A DNA stretch of 5,491 nt from Alphaproteobacteria bacterium (GCA_006226265.1 SBHH01000306.1:1-5491), one strand, 5' to 3'. Positions 1-5,267 are shown, counted from the first letter of the stretch. The notes: generated by a model from the sequence alone, not told the origin. Program-made: numbers and translations.

Positions 1-499
1 CCCCCGCATAGATATCCATCGTCTGGCCGCCGACCATGCCGCGCGGACCGATGGCGCGGGCGAGCTTGGCGACGAGGCTCGCGCGGACCTCGGCGGAGGG
101 ATGGGTCGCCGGATCGCTCAAAATCTCGAAGGCGAGAGACTGCAGCGCATCGCCCGCAAGGACGGCGGTCGCCTCATCGAACTTTTTATGCACGGTCGGC
201 AGTCCCCGGCGCAAATCGTCATCGTCCATGCAAGGCAGGTCGTCATGGATCAGCGAATAGCTGTGCACGCATTCAAGGGCCGCCGCCACCCGCACGGCAT
301 GGGGGCGCGGCACGGAAAAGAGGTCGGCCGACTGGATCGCGAGAAAGGCCCGCAGGCGTTTGCCGCCCGACATCACAGCATAGCGCATCGCCTTGTAAAG
401 CTGCTTTTCCAGCCCCTCGTTCAGCGGCAGGAACGTCTCCAGTTCCCGCTCCATCAGCTCTGCGGTCTGACGGAGGGCCTTGCCAAATTCATCTTCCAT
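1..499 (-). CDS. ispA: Farnesyl diphosphate synthase (polyprenyl synthetase), C-terminus beyond the left edge
   Basis: Cytosolic prenyltransferase that condenses dimethylallyl and geranyl diphosphate with isopentenyl diphosphate to give farnesyl diphosphate (C15), precursor of quinone tails, undecaprenyl carriers and hopanoids. The first 166 residues are visible; the family is usually about 300 long, so roughly half is missing. Translated from ATG at 499 it shows GGKRLR at residues 45-50 (diphosphate binding), the first Asp-rich motif DDLPCMDDDD at 86-95 followed by RR at 97-98, LAGDALQ at 114-120, and MVGGQ at 155-159. The two extra residues inside the Asp-rich motif and the aromatic Tyr81 five positions before it match bacterial (type II) farnesyl synthases, in which this residue limits chain length, so C15 is the likely product (inference). 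The start is supported by alignment to the family N-terminus; the ribosome binding site is weak. It lies 59 bases after xseB on the same strand, as the probable third gene of an operon. Confidence 0.95.
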   Translation of the reverse strand, partial: MEDEFGKALRQTAELMERELETFLPLNEGLEKQLYKAMRYAVMSGGKRLRAFLAIQSADLFSVPRPHAVRVAAALECVHSYSLIHDDLPCMDDDDLRRGLPTVHKKFDEATAVLAGDALQSLAFEILSDPATHPSAEVRASLVAKLARAIGPRGMVGGQTMDIYAG

Positions 500-558
500 A
501 TAAACAACTCAAGCTTGGGGCTTCCGAACGGCCGGATCACGCCCCGGAACGGGACGGA

Positions 559-810
559 CTATTCAATATTTGCGGGCTCAACCGCCAGATTTCCGTTCTG
601 GTTGACGATCTTGTCAACGCGTTCCTGCGCATTCTTCAGCTTGCTCTCACAATGCTGCTTCAGCAGGGAACCGCGGGTGTAGATATCGATCGAGCGGTCG
701 AGATCGACCCGCCCGGAATCGAGCTGTTCGACAATCGTTTCCAGCTCGGCAAGCGCATCTTCAAAGGACATCGCTGCGATATCGTCGGGAATTTTGCTGC
801 TCTCGGACAT
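559..810 (-). CDS. xseB: Exodeoxyribonuclease VII small subunit
   Basis: Small subunit of exonuclease VII, which with several copies bound to one XseA large subunit degrades single-stranded DNA from both ends in repair and recombination. The 83-residue product has the usual family length (about 80). It shows the conserved block starting SFEDALAELETIVEQLDSG at residues 15-33, then a Ser-Ile-Tyr-rich helix, the conserved HCESKL segment at 53-58, and a coiled-coil-like AQERVDKI helix near 61-68. The start ATG at 810 follows a clear AAAGGAG Shine-Dalgarno sequence. It sits 31 bases downstream of the deacetylase-family gene and 59 bases upstream of ispA, so co-transcription is likely. xseA is not in this window, so the two subunits are encoded apart. 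Confidence 0.95.
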   Translation of the reverse strand: MSESSKIPDDIAAMSFEDALAELETIVEQLDSGRVDLDRSIDIYTRGSLLKQHCESKLKNAQERVDKIVNQNGNLAVEPANIE

Positions 811-841
811 GATTTCTCCTTTGCCAAGTTATACCCTGCTC

Positions 842-1768
842 TTATTGCCGGAGCAACGCTTTCACATGGGCATCGACCCCCTCGGCCAGGCCTTCCAGAT
901 CATATCCGCCCTCCAGCACCGAGACGACGCGGCCCTTACAATAACGATCGGCGATCTTCATCAACTCCTCGGTGATCCATCGGTAATCGTCCTGCACCAG
1001 CCGGATACCGGCAAGCGGGTCCTTCTCATGGGCATCGAAGCCTGCCGAAATAATCAGGAATTCCGGATCGAACCTTTCCAATCCCGGTAGCAGGATATCG
1101 CGCCAGCAGGCCCTGAATTCTGCCGATCCGTCACCCTCCCGGAGCGGCACATTGACAATATTGCCAACACCCCGTTCATTCGCCGCGCCGGTGCCGGGAT
1201 AGAAGGGGGCCTGATGGCTGGAGCCATAGAAAAGACCGGCGTCATGCGCGAATATCTCCTGCGTGCCATTGCCGTGATGGACATCGAAATCGACCACGGC
1301 GACGCGCCGGAGGCCATAGGTCTCCCGCACATGATAGGCGCCGACGGCGGCATTGTTGAAAAGGCAGAAGCCCATGGCTTTGTCCGATTCCGCGTGATGC
1401 CCGGGCGGACGGGAGGCACAGAAGGCGGTGTCATTCTCGTGTTCCATCACCGCATCGATGGCGGCAATAACGCCGCCCGCGGCCCGAAGCGCCGCCTCCA
1501 TCGAGCCCGGTGACATGCGCGTATCAGGATCAAGTGCGATGATCCCGGCACTTGGCGCTTTCGCCTCCAGTTCATCGAGATAGCTTTCCCGATGGGCACG
1601 AGCGAGGGCGGCGCGGGTCGCGAGCGGGGCTTCCCGCCGGTCGAGATCGGGGAATTTTTCAAGATCCAGCTGATGCTGAACCGCGCGCAGGCGGTCGGCC
1701 CGCTCCGGATGACCCTCTCCGGTGTCGTGGAAAAGGCAGTCGCGATGGGTAAAAAGATAAGTTGTCAT
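842..1768 (-). CDS. Histone deacetylase / acetylpolyamine amidohydrolase family zinc hydrolase
   Basis: Predicted cytosolic zinc amidohydrolase that removes acetyl (or other acyl) groups from lysine side chains, polyamines or a related amide. The natural substrate of these bacterial proteins is mostly unknown. The 308 residues cover the whole arginase/deacetylase fold. Visible motifs are GEGHPERADRL at 17-27, the charge-relay histidines of RPPGHHAE (His124, His125), GFCLFNNAAVGA at 133-144, VDFDVHHGNGTQ at 159-170 with zinc ligands Asp162 and His164, SAGFDAHEKDPL at 241-252 with the third ligand Asp245, and LEGGYDL at 285-291 with catalytic Tyr289. All catalytic residues are present, so an active enzyme is expected. 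The Tyr (not His) at 289 separates it from the weakly active class IIa type. The start at 1768 has a GAGG sequence a few bases upstream. It is the first gene of the probable operon with xseB and ispA, a neighbourhood recurrent in Alphaproteobacteria (from memory); AcuC-type deacetylase is an alternative name. Confidence 0.93.
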   Translation of the reverse strand: MTTYLFTHRDCLFHDTGEGHPERADRLRAVQHQLDLEKFPDLDRREAPLATRAALARAHRESYLDELEAKAPSAGIIALDPDTRMSPGSMEAALRAAGGVIAAIDAVMEHENDTAFCASRPPGHHAESDKAMGFCLFNNAAVGAYHVRETYGLRRVAVVDFDVHHGNGTQEIFAHDAGLFYGSSHQAPFYPGTGAANERGVGNIVNVPLREGDGSAEFRACWRDILLPGLERFDPEFLIISAGFDAHEKDPLAGIRLVQDDYRWITEELMKIADRYCKGRVVSVLEGGYDLEGLAEGVDAHVKALLRQ

Positions 1769-1879
1769 GCCGCCTCGGTCAGGGGGTGATACAGTCCGTC
1801 AAACACCTCTTTGTGCCGCTTTTTGCGTTGCTTTTCAAGTGCGGCGGAGAGAATTCTCAGGACGGGTGGGCGGGAGGAT
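1769..1879. other. Intergenic stretch between repressor gene and deacetylase operon
   Basis: This gap of about 110 bases must hold the end of repressor transcription and, unless there is read-through, the promoter of the deacetylase-xseB-ispA operon. On the minus strand TTGAAA (1833-1838) is followed after 17 bases by CACAAA (1810-1815), a poor -10 element, so this promoter is only a weak candidate. A perfect 10-base palindrome GAGAATTCTC lies at 1849-1858. I see no hairpin followed by a T run in either direction, so no intrinsic terminator can be called. Confidence 0.4.
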
Positions 1880-2584
1880 TTACAGGGTGCGGCCGATCCA
1901 GCGAACCCGGCCGATGATATGAAGCTGATCGAGTTCCGCATTCGGAATCTGGTGCGGCGGATAGAGCGCCTTGTTATCGCTCACCACATCGATACCGCCG
2001 ATAAATTTCTGCAGTCGCTTGATATAGGTAAAATCCTCGAATACGAACGCCATGATGGAGCCGGAGACATCGGTATCCGTCTGATCGACCAGCACAAGGC
2101 TGCCATCTCCGATTGTCGGCTCCATGCTGTCGCCACTCACTTCCAGCACGATCAGTCCGTCAATCGAGTGGCGGCCGAGGCGGGAAAGGAGATAGCTGCT
2201 GGCAAATGGCACATAATCCCTGATCTGCAGGCGCTCGTTGATCGAACCGTCCCCGGCCGCAAGGCGGGCATTGATCTGCGGTATGAAGGAAAGTTGTGCC
2301 CTGTCCGTCCCGCTGTTGCCTTCCTGCAGGCTGCCCCGGCCGGTCAACAGCCAGTCGATGCTGATACCTAATTTATTAAGTCGTTGCAACAGGCGGCCGC
2401 CCGGCAGGTTGTTTCCCGCCTCATAGCCCTGCCAGGCCTGATGACTGCAGCCGATTATCCCGGCCATGGATTTTTGAGAGAGCCCGAGAAAATCGCGTAT
2501 CTCTTTGATCCGTTGTGTGATTTCCTGATCACCCATGAGTTGCTTCTGTCTTTCCAGGGCATTCCAAACGCGAACTCTGATCAT
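1880..2584 (-). CDS. HTH-XRE / peptidase S24 (LexA/CI-like) self-cleaving transcriptional repressor
   Basis: DNA-binding repressor of the phage CI/LexA type, expected to dimerise on an operator and to inactivate itself by self-cleavage, classically stimulated by RecA filaments after DNA damage. Residues about 22-62 form the XRE helix-turn-helix, with SQKSMAGIIG (36-45) as positioning helix and SHQAWQGYEAGN (47-58) as recognition helix; IDWLLTG at 76-82 is typical of this class. A linker leads to ARLAAGDGS, where Ala110-Gly111 is the likely scissile bond. The S24 domain follows with SGDSMEPTIGDG (nucleophile Ser153) and FTYIKRLQK (general base Lys189), so the cleavage machinery looks complete. 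The ATG at 2584 fits a leader of about 20 bases from the promoter found upstream; the ATG at 2536 (residue 17) would also keep the whole HTH, and neither has a strong Shine-Dalgarno sequence. It diverges from a tiny ORF at 2733, its most likely target along with itself. No phage structural genes are nearby, so a chromosomal regulator or prophage remnant are both possible. Confidence 0.9.
   Translation of the reverse strand: MIRVRVWNALERQKQLMGDQEITQRIKEIRDFLGLSQKSMAGIIGCSHQAWQGYEAGNNLPGGRLLQRLNKLGISIDWLLTGRGSLQEGNSGTDRAQLSFIPQINARLAAGDGSINERLQIRDYVPFASSYLLSRLGRHSIDGLIVLEVSGDSMEPTIGDGSLVLVDQTDTDVSGSIMAFVFEDFTYIKRLQKFIGGIDVVSDNKALYPPHQIPNAELDQLHIIGRVRWIGRTL
2364..2378. repeat. 15-base exact repeat, copy inside the repressor gene
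   Basis: The sequence ATACCTAATTTATTA occurs here, within the codons for residues Leu-Asn-Lys-Leu-Gly-Ile, and again at 2617-2631 in the repressor promoter. Its core TAAT-TT-ATTA is a short dyad. The codons used here (CTT, AAT, AAA, TTA) are AT-rich choices that stand out from the GC-rich coding around them, so the match is not forced by the protein. It may be an auxiliary operator; this is inference. Confidence 0.5.
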
Positions 2585-2613
2585 GCTGGTCCCCGCAGCA
2601 AAAAAATTACCCG

Positions 2614-2641
2614 AATATACCTAATTTATTATTTATGTCAT
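2614..2641 (-). promoter_or_regulatory. Predicted sigma70-type promoter of the S24 repressor gene
   Basis: On the minus strand ATGACA (2636-2641, 5 of 6 to TTGACA) and TATATT (2614-2619, 5 of 6 to TATAAT) are separated by 16 bases. Transcription would begin near 2607, giving a leader of about 23 bases before the ATG at 2584. The DNA here is far more AT-rich than its surroundings. The promoter overlaps one copy of the 15-base repeat, which suits autoregulation, although binding there is inferred. Confidence 0.6.
2617..2631. repeat. 15-base exact repeat, copy over the repressor promoter
   Basis: Second copy of ATACCTAATTTATTA, in the same orientation as the copy at 2364-2378 and 253 bases from it. 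It overlaps the -10 box and most of the spacer of the predicted repressor promoter, so a protein bound here would block that promoter. It may be a repressor binding site, but no binding evidence exists in the sequence alone. Confidence 0.5.
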
Positions 2642-2654
2642 CTAAAAAAATATA

Positions 2655-2689
2655 TATACTTGACGTTCCCGTGAACGGGATGCTGAATT
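2655..2689 (+). promoter_or_regulatory. Rightward promoter candidates for the small divergent gene
   Basis: Two readings are possible. TATACT (2655-2660) is a 5-of-6 match to a -10 box, with only a weak -35 (TTTATG, 2632-2637), and would start transcription near 2667. Alternatively TTGACG (2660-2665) is a good -35 box, with a poor -10 (TGAATT, 2684-2689) 18 bases on. In the first reading the palindrome at 2664-2680 covers the transcription start, in the second it fills the spacer; either way a bound repressor would block transcription. Confidence 0.45.
2664..2680. promoter_or_regulatory. Palindromic operator candidate
   Basis: Two overlapping perfect dyads are visible: CGTTC-CCGT-GAACG at 2664-2677 and TCCCGT-GA-ACGGGA at 2667-2680. 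The site lies in the divergent control region between the S24 repressor and the small gene, on top of the rightward promoter candidates. It does not fit the alphaproteobacterial LexA box (GTTC-N7-GTTC), so it is better explained as an operator for the local repressor. Which dyad matters, and whether the repressor binds here, is inferred. Confidence 0.55.
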
Positions 2690-2732
2690 ATCGCGAAGGA
2701 TGGACAGCGGATCGCTTTTGGAAGGGGCTGAG

Positions 2733-2936
2733 ATGGAAAAAATGGTTTCACAGGATGTCATCACCGAGGCGATTAATGGATATGAAGCGGTTATCCGCGG
2801 CGATAAAACCGGTCGGACCTATCTTCTCGAATTTATCGAGACGCACCAGATAGACGATGACGAACTGATCTATCTCGTCTATATGGCTGCGGATCTCATT
2901 ATGCGCAGGCATCAGCTTGTCGCTGTCAACGCCTGA
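2733..2936 (+). CDS. Small acidic protein of unknown function, divergent from the S24 repressor
   Basis: I do not recognise this 67-residue product. It has about twelve Asp/Glu against six Lys/Arg, with a DDDE run at residues 41-44, and it is predicted helical; a short hydrophobic stretch (LIYLVYMAADLIM, 45-57) is interrupted by Asp54, so a membrane helix is unlikely. No cysteines are present. The ATG at 2733 is preferred because GGAAGG (2720-2725) precedes it by 7 bases. An in-frame ATG at 2700 would add 11 residues but abuts its own AAGG with no spacing. Coding is supported by the Shine-Dalgarno sequence, tandem in-frame stops TGA TAA at the end, and its place directly behind a candidate operator. 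It is probably the gene controlled by the neighbouring repressor, perhaps a stress-induced effector or an antirepressor, but nothing in the sequence settles its role. Confidence 0.7.
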   Translation: MEKMVSQDVITEAINGYEAVIRGDKTGRTYLLEFIETHQIDDDELIYLVYMAADLIMRRHQLVAVNA

Positions 2937-3028
2937 TAAAGACAGTTTTCTTATAAGGCGTGAACCGCTATGGTGGGGGGAATGTTCCGGGGCGCGGGAT
3001 TGAATCTTTCACGGCAGGAAACGCATAA
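2937..3028. other. Intergenic stretch upstream of the SDR gene
   Basis: These 92 bases contain a palindrome CTTATAAG (2950-2957) and a GC-rich second half. TATGGT at 2969-2974 could be a weak -10 box, with no convincing -35 box 16-18 bases before it. No terminator hairpin follows the small gene, so the dehydrogenase gene could receive transcription from it. AGGA at 3016-3019 is the likely ribosome binding site for the next gene. Confidence 0.35.
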
Positions 3029-3766
3029 ATGTCCGATAAACAGAAGGTTTTGTTGTTGACCGGGGCCAGCCGCGGCATCGGTCATGCGACAGTGAAGCGT
3101 TTCAGTGCGGCGGGCTGGCGGGTGCTGACGGTCTCGCGTCAGGCCTTTAGTGAATATTGCCCTTGGGAAGGGGGCGAAAAGAACCATTTGCAGATTGACC
3201 TGTCGGATATCGCCGCCCTGCCGGACACCCTGTCGCTGATTCGCGAGAAGCTGGAGGGGGCTCCCTTGCATGCGCTGGTGAATAACGCCGGGATTTCGCC
3301 GAAGGGTCCGGATGGCGGGCGATTCAATACGCTCAACTCTGCATATGACGACTGGCTGCATGTCTATAATGTGAACCTGTTCGCGCCCCTGATGCTGGCC
3401 CAGGGCCTGTTTGACGAACTGGTCGCGGCCAAGGGCGCGATCGTCAATGTCACGTCCATTGCGGGCGCGCATGTGCACCGGTTTGCAGGCTCGGCCTACG
3501 GCACCTCAAAAGCGGCGCTTGCGGCTTTGACGCGGGAGCTGGCGGCGGATTTCGGCCCCTATGGCGTTCGCGTCAATGCCATTGCGCCTGGCGAGATCGA
3601 TACCTCGATCCTTTCCCCGGGAACGGAGGAGATGATCAAGGATATCCCGCTTCGTCGTCTTGGAAGGCCCGAGGAAGTCGCCTCGACCATCTATTTCCTC
3701 TGCGATGCCCCGTCCTCCTACGTGACCGGCGCCGAGGTTCATATCAACGGCGGCCAGCATGTGTAG
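3029..3766 (+). CDS. Short-chain dehydrogenase/reductase (classical SDR family oxidoreductase)
   Basis: NAD(P)(H)-dependent cytosolic oxidoreductase acting on an unknown alcohol or ketone. At 245 residues it has the normal length of a classical SDR. The Rossmann fold shows TGASRGIG at 11-18 (TGxxxGxG), Asp57 in QIDLSD for adenine binding, NNAG at 85-88, and NVN with Asn116. The catalytic Ser143 (VTSIAG), Tyr157 and Lys161 (YGTSK) complete the tetrad. IAPGEIDT (185-192) and the C-terminal INGGQHV are also typical. Arg15 in the glycine motif and Arg37 at the end of the second strand favour NADP(H) (inference from the known SDR pattern). The ATG at 3029 follows AGGA by 9 bases. It is followed by a strong terminator. 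Motif similarity to FabG-type reductases does not make it FabG, as no fatty acid genes are near. Confidence 0.93.
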   Translation: MSDKQKVLLLTGASRGIGHATVKRFSAAGWRVLTVSRQAFSEYCPWEGGEKNHLQIDLSDIAALPDTLSLIREKLEGAPLHALVNNAGISPKGPDGGRFNTLNSAYDDWLHVYNVNLFAPLMLAQGLFDELVAAKGAIVNVTSIAGAHVHRFAGSAYGTSKAALAALTRELAADFGPYGVRVNAIAPGEIDTSILSPGTEEMIKDIPLRRLGRPEEVASTIYFLCDAPSSYVTGAEVHINGGQHV

Positions 3767-3788
3767 GGCGCGCAAAAGGTTTTCATAA

Positions 3789-3833
3789 GGCCGCCGTCGG
3801 GCGGAAAACGGACGGCGGCCCGTCTTCTTTTTC
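3789..3833 (+). terminator. Rho-independent terminator after the SDR gene
   Basis: A perfect 10-base stem, GGCCGCCGTC (3789-3798) with GACGGCGGCC (3811-3820), encloses a 12-base loop and is followed by the T-rich tail CGTCTTCTTTTTC (3821-3833). It starts 22 bases after the SDR stop codon. The tail begins a few bases after the stem and is interrupted by C residues, so termination may be partial, leaving some transcripts to continue into the acetyltransferase gene. Confidence 0.82.
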
Positions 3834-3847
3834 AGGAAGGGGGAAGC

Positions 3848-4669
3848 ATGAGTTCCGAGATTTTTACGGAAGACGAGTTTTACGGCCTGCCGGACCTGAT
3901 TGCGGTCTCGCGGCGGGCCGGAACGCTGTGGCGGCTCCTCCGGGATGATCCGCGCTTCGCCTATTACGGGCGCACCGTCGCGACCAGCTATCCGGGGCCG
4001 GATACGGCGGATATCCTGGAATCGCTGGCCCGACTTCTAGGCGCGGGCGCCTGCTATTTCTATCCTTGCGACGATGTATCTATCCTGTTCGATGATCTCA
4101 AGGCGCGCGGGCTGGAAACCGACCGGCATGAGCATTTCATGGGCGGGGAGGCCATGCATCGGGAATGCTCTCGGATGGTGCGGGAGCAGAGACTGCCCTC
4201 CGATCTTACGCTTGTCCGTCTGGATGCCGCCTCGCCTCAGTCGCTTGTCCGTGACACGGCGGCACTCTCCCAGTCCTGTGATGTGACGCCTGTCCGGGGC
4301 AATATCATGCGGGGGCAGGATATCCGGGGCATCTGTCTTTCCGCTGTGGATGGGGGCGGGCGGCCCGTGGCGACGGCCTCTTCCTATATGCTGCATCATC
4401 CCGAAAGCTCTCATGCGACGGACGCCTTCTGGGGGATGCTTGCGACAGCAGAGGATCGCCGGGGGGAGGGGATCGCGGCGCTTCTTGGGGCGCATGCGCT
4501 CGTGCATATGTGGGAGACCCATGGCGCGCGCGGTTTTATGACCGGCATCCGGGCGGACAACGATCCGTCACAGCGTCTCTGCCGCCGCATGGGAATGGAC
4601 GAAACGGAATGGGCCTATGCCGTTTGCCTCGATCCCACGCTGATGGCCGGGGGACGGCTGACGAAATAA
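3848..4669 (+). CDS. GNAT-family acetyltransferase with a long uncharacterised N-terminal half
   Basis: Predicted acetyl-CoA-dependent N-acetyltransferase of unknown substrate. The C-terminal part carries the GNAT core: strand FWGMLATAEDRR (194-205) leads into the acetyl-CoA pyrophosphate loop RRGEGIA (204-210) and helix AALLGAHALVHMW (210-222). Next come strand GARGFMTGI (226-234), Asn238 and SQRLCRRMGM (241-250), the usual end of motif B. At 273 residues it is about 100 longer than a simple GNAT protein. Residues 1-150 have no motif I recognise and could be a degenerate first GNAT domain or a substrate-binding module. The ATG at 3848 has a strong GGAAGG (3835-3840) 7 bases before it. The gene begins just behind the SDR terminator with no visible promoter of its own, and converges on the Sel1-repeat gene with a 4-base gap. 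Confidence 0.82.
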   Translation: MSSEIFTEDEFYGLPDLIAVSRRAGTLWRLLRDDPRFAYYGRTVATSYPGPDTADILESLARLLGAGACYFYPCDDVSILFDDLKARGLETDRHEHFMGGEAMHRECSRMVREQRLPSDLTLVRLDAASPQSLVRDTAALSQSCDVTPVRGNIMRGQDIRGICLSAVDGGGRPVATASSYMLHHPESSHATDAFWGMLATAEDRRGEGIAALLGAHALVHMWETHGARGFMTGIRADNDPSQRLCRRMGMDETEWAYAVCLDPTLMAGGRLTK

Positions 4670-4673
4670 CTTT

Positions 4674-5267
4674 TTACAGGCAGGCTTTCTGAAGGCCGCC
4701 CTTGCAGGCCTTTTGAAAAAGCTCACGCGCCTTTTTGTGGCTCTTGGGAACCGCGCCGCCCTGGCCCTGGCTTTCGGGCACGCCGTCGTAATAGGCGAGG
4801 CCAGCTTTCAGGCAGCCTTCCGCCATGCCGAAACGGCAGGCTTTTTCATAATAGCTGACGGCGACCGCCGCGCCATTGGCGAAGCGGCTGTTGATATAGC
4901 CGAGATTATAGCAGGCCTTGCCCTTGCCGCCGTCACAGGCAATTTTATAAAGCTGCTCCGCCCGGCGGTAATCGGCGCTTTTTCCCTTGCCGGACTTGAA
5001 GCGGCTCGAGGCGAAGTTGTTCGCAAGGTTGAAACAGGCGGTATATTCCTTCAGGCGGCAGGCGTCCTCGTAATAGGAAAGGGCGCGCTCCGGGTCGACC
5101 TTGCCGGTAAGTTTGCCCGTTTCATACATATAGGCGAGGATAAAGCAGGAATGACCATTGCCGCCCTTGCAGGCGGCCTCCGTCTTCTGGATGTCGGTTG
5201 ATTGTGCGCGGGCGGGCAGGGCCGCAGCGAGGAGGATGAGGAATGAGAGGATTGAAATCAGGCGCAT
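4674..5267 (-). CDS. Secreted Sel1-repeat (Hcp-like) cysteine-rich protein
   Basis: Predicted periplasmic or secreted alpha/alpha-solenoid protein. Residues 1-21 are a Sec signal peptide (Arg2, hydrophobic ISILSFLILLAAALP, cleavage after ARA at 19-21). The mature part has about five Sel1-like units, each with an Ala-Cys x7 Cys pair: Cys33/41, 70/78, 111/119, 144/152 and 188/196. In Helicobacter cysteine-rich proteins (Hcp) this spacing gives one disulfide within each repeat, so five disulfides are expected here after export. Helices such as ALSYYEDAC (62-70) and AVSYYEKAC (136-144) fit the family. Sel1 repeats usually mediate protein-protein contacts; Hcp members have been linked to penicillin binding and envelope stress, but no enzyme role can be read from this sequence. 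GGGAGGT (5274-5280) lies 6 bases before ATG. The start overlaps the end of the upstream gene by 10 bases. Confidence 0.88.
   Translation of the reverse strand: MRLISILSFLILLAAALPARAQSTDIQKTEAACKGGNGHSCFILAYMYETGKLTGKVDPERALSYYEDACRLKEYTACFNLANNFASSRFKSGKGKSADYRRAEQLYKIACDGGKGKACYNLGYINSRFANGAAVAVSYYEKACRFGMAEGCLKAGLAYYDGVPESQGQGGAVPKSHKKARELFQKACKGGLQKACL

Noticed and set aside
517..549. Possible alternative hairpins in the xseB-ispA gap (GGGGC 517-521 with GCCCC 541-545; TTCCG 522-526 with CGGAA 545-549)
   Set aside because: The stems are only 5 bases, are mutually exclusive, and lack a T run, so neither a terminator nor an attenuator can be supported.
101..682. Long open frame on the plus strand opposite ispA and xseB
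   Set aside because: It is antisense to two clearly recognised genes, has no family-like sequence, and is explained by GC-rich codon bias on the other strand.
1849..1858. Perfect palindrome GAGAATTCTC between the repressor and deacetylase genes as an operator
   Set aside because: Short, with no overlap with a convincing promoter and no second copy seen; it may be chance.
1880..2936. Complete prophage or type II toxin-antitoxin module around the S24 repressor
   Set aside because: There are no integrase, replication, lysis or structural genes and no attachment repeats in the window. The gene pair is divergent rather than co-transcribed, unlike standard toxin-antitoxin operons.
2951..3478. Minus-strand open frame opposite the SDR gene
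   Set aside because: It overlaps the catalytic core of an intact classical SDR and has no recognisable motif or ribosome binding site.
4037..4522. Minus-strand open frame opposite the acetyltransferase gene
   Set aside because: It is antisense to the GNAT core and is His/Arg/Pro-rich in the way expected of a shadow frame.
4713..5201. Plus-strand open frame of about 160 codons opposite the Sel1-repeat gene
   Set aside because: Its Ala/Gly/Val/Ile-rich composition is the mirror of the cysteine-rich repeats on the other strand. The minus-strand reading has a signal peptide, repeats and a strong ribosome binding site.
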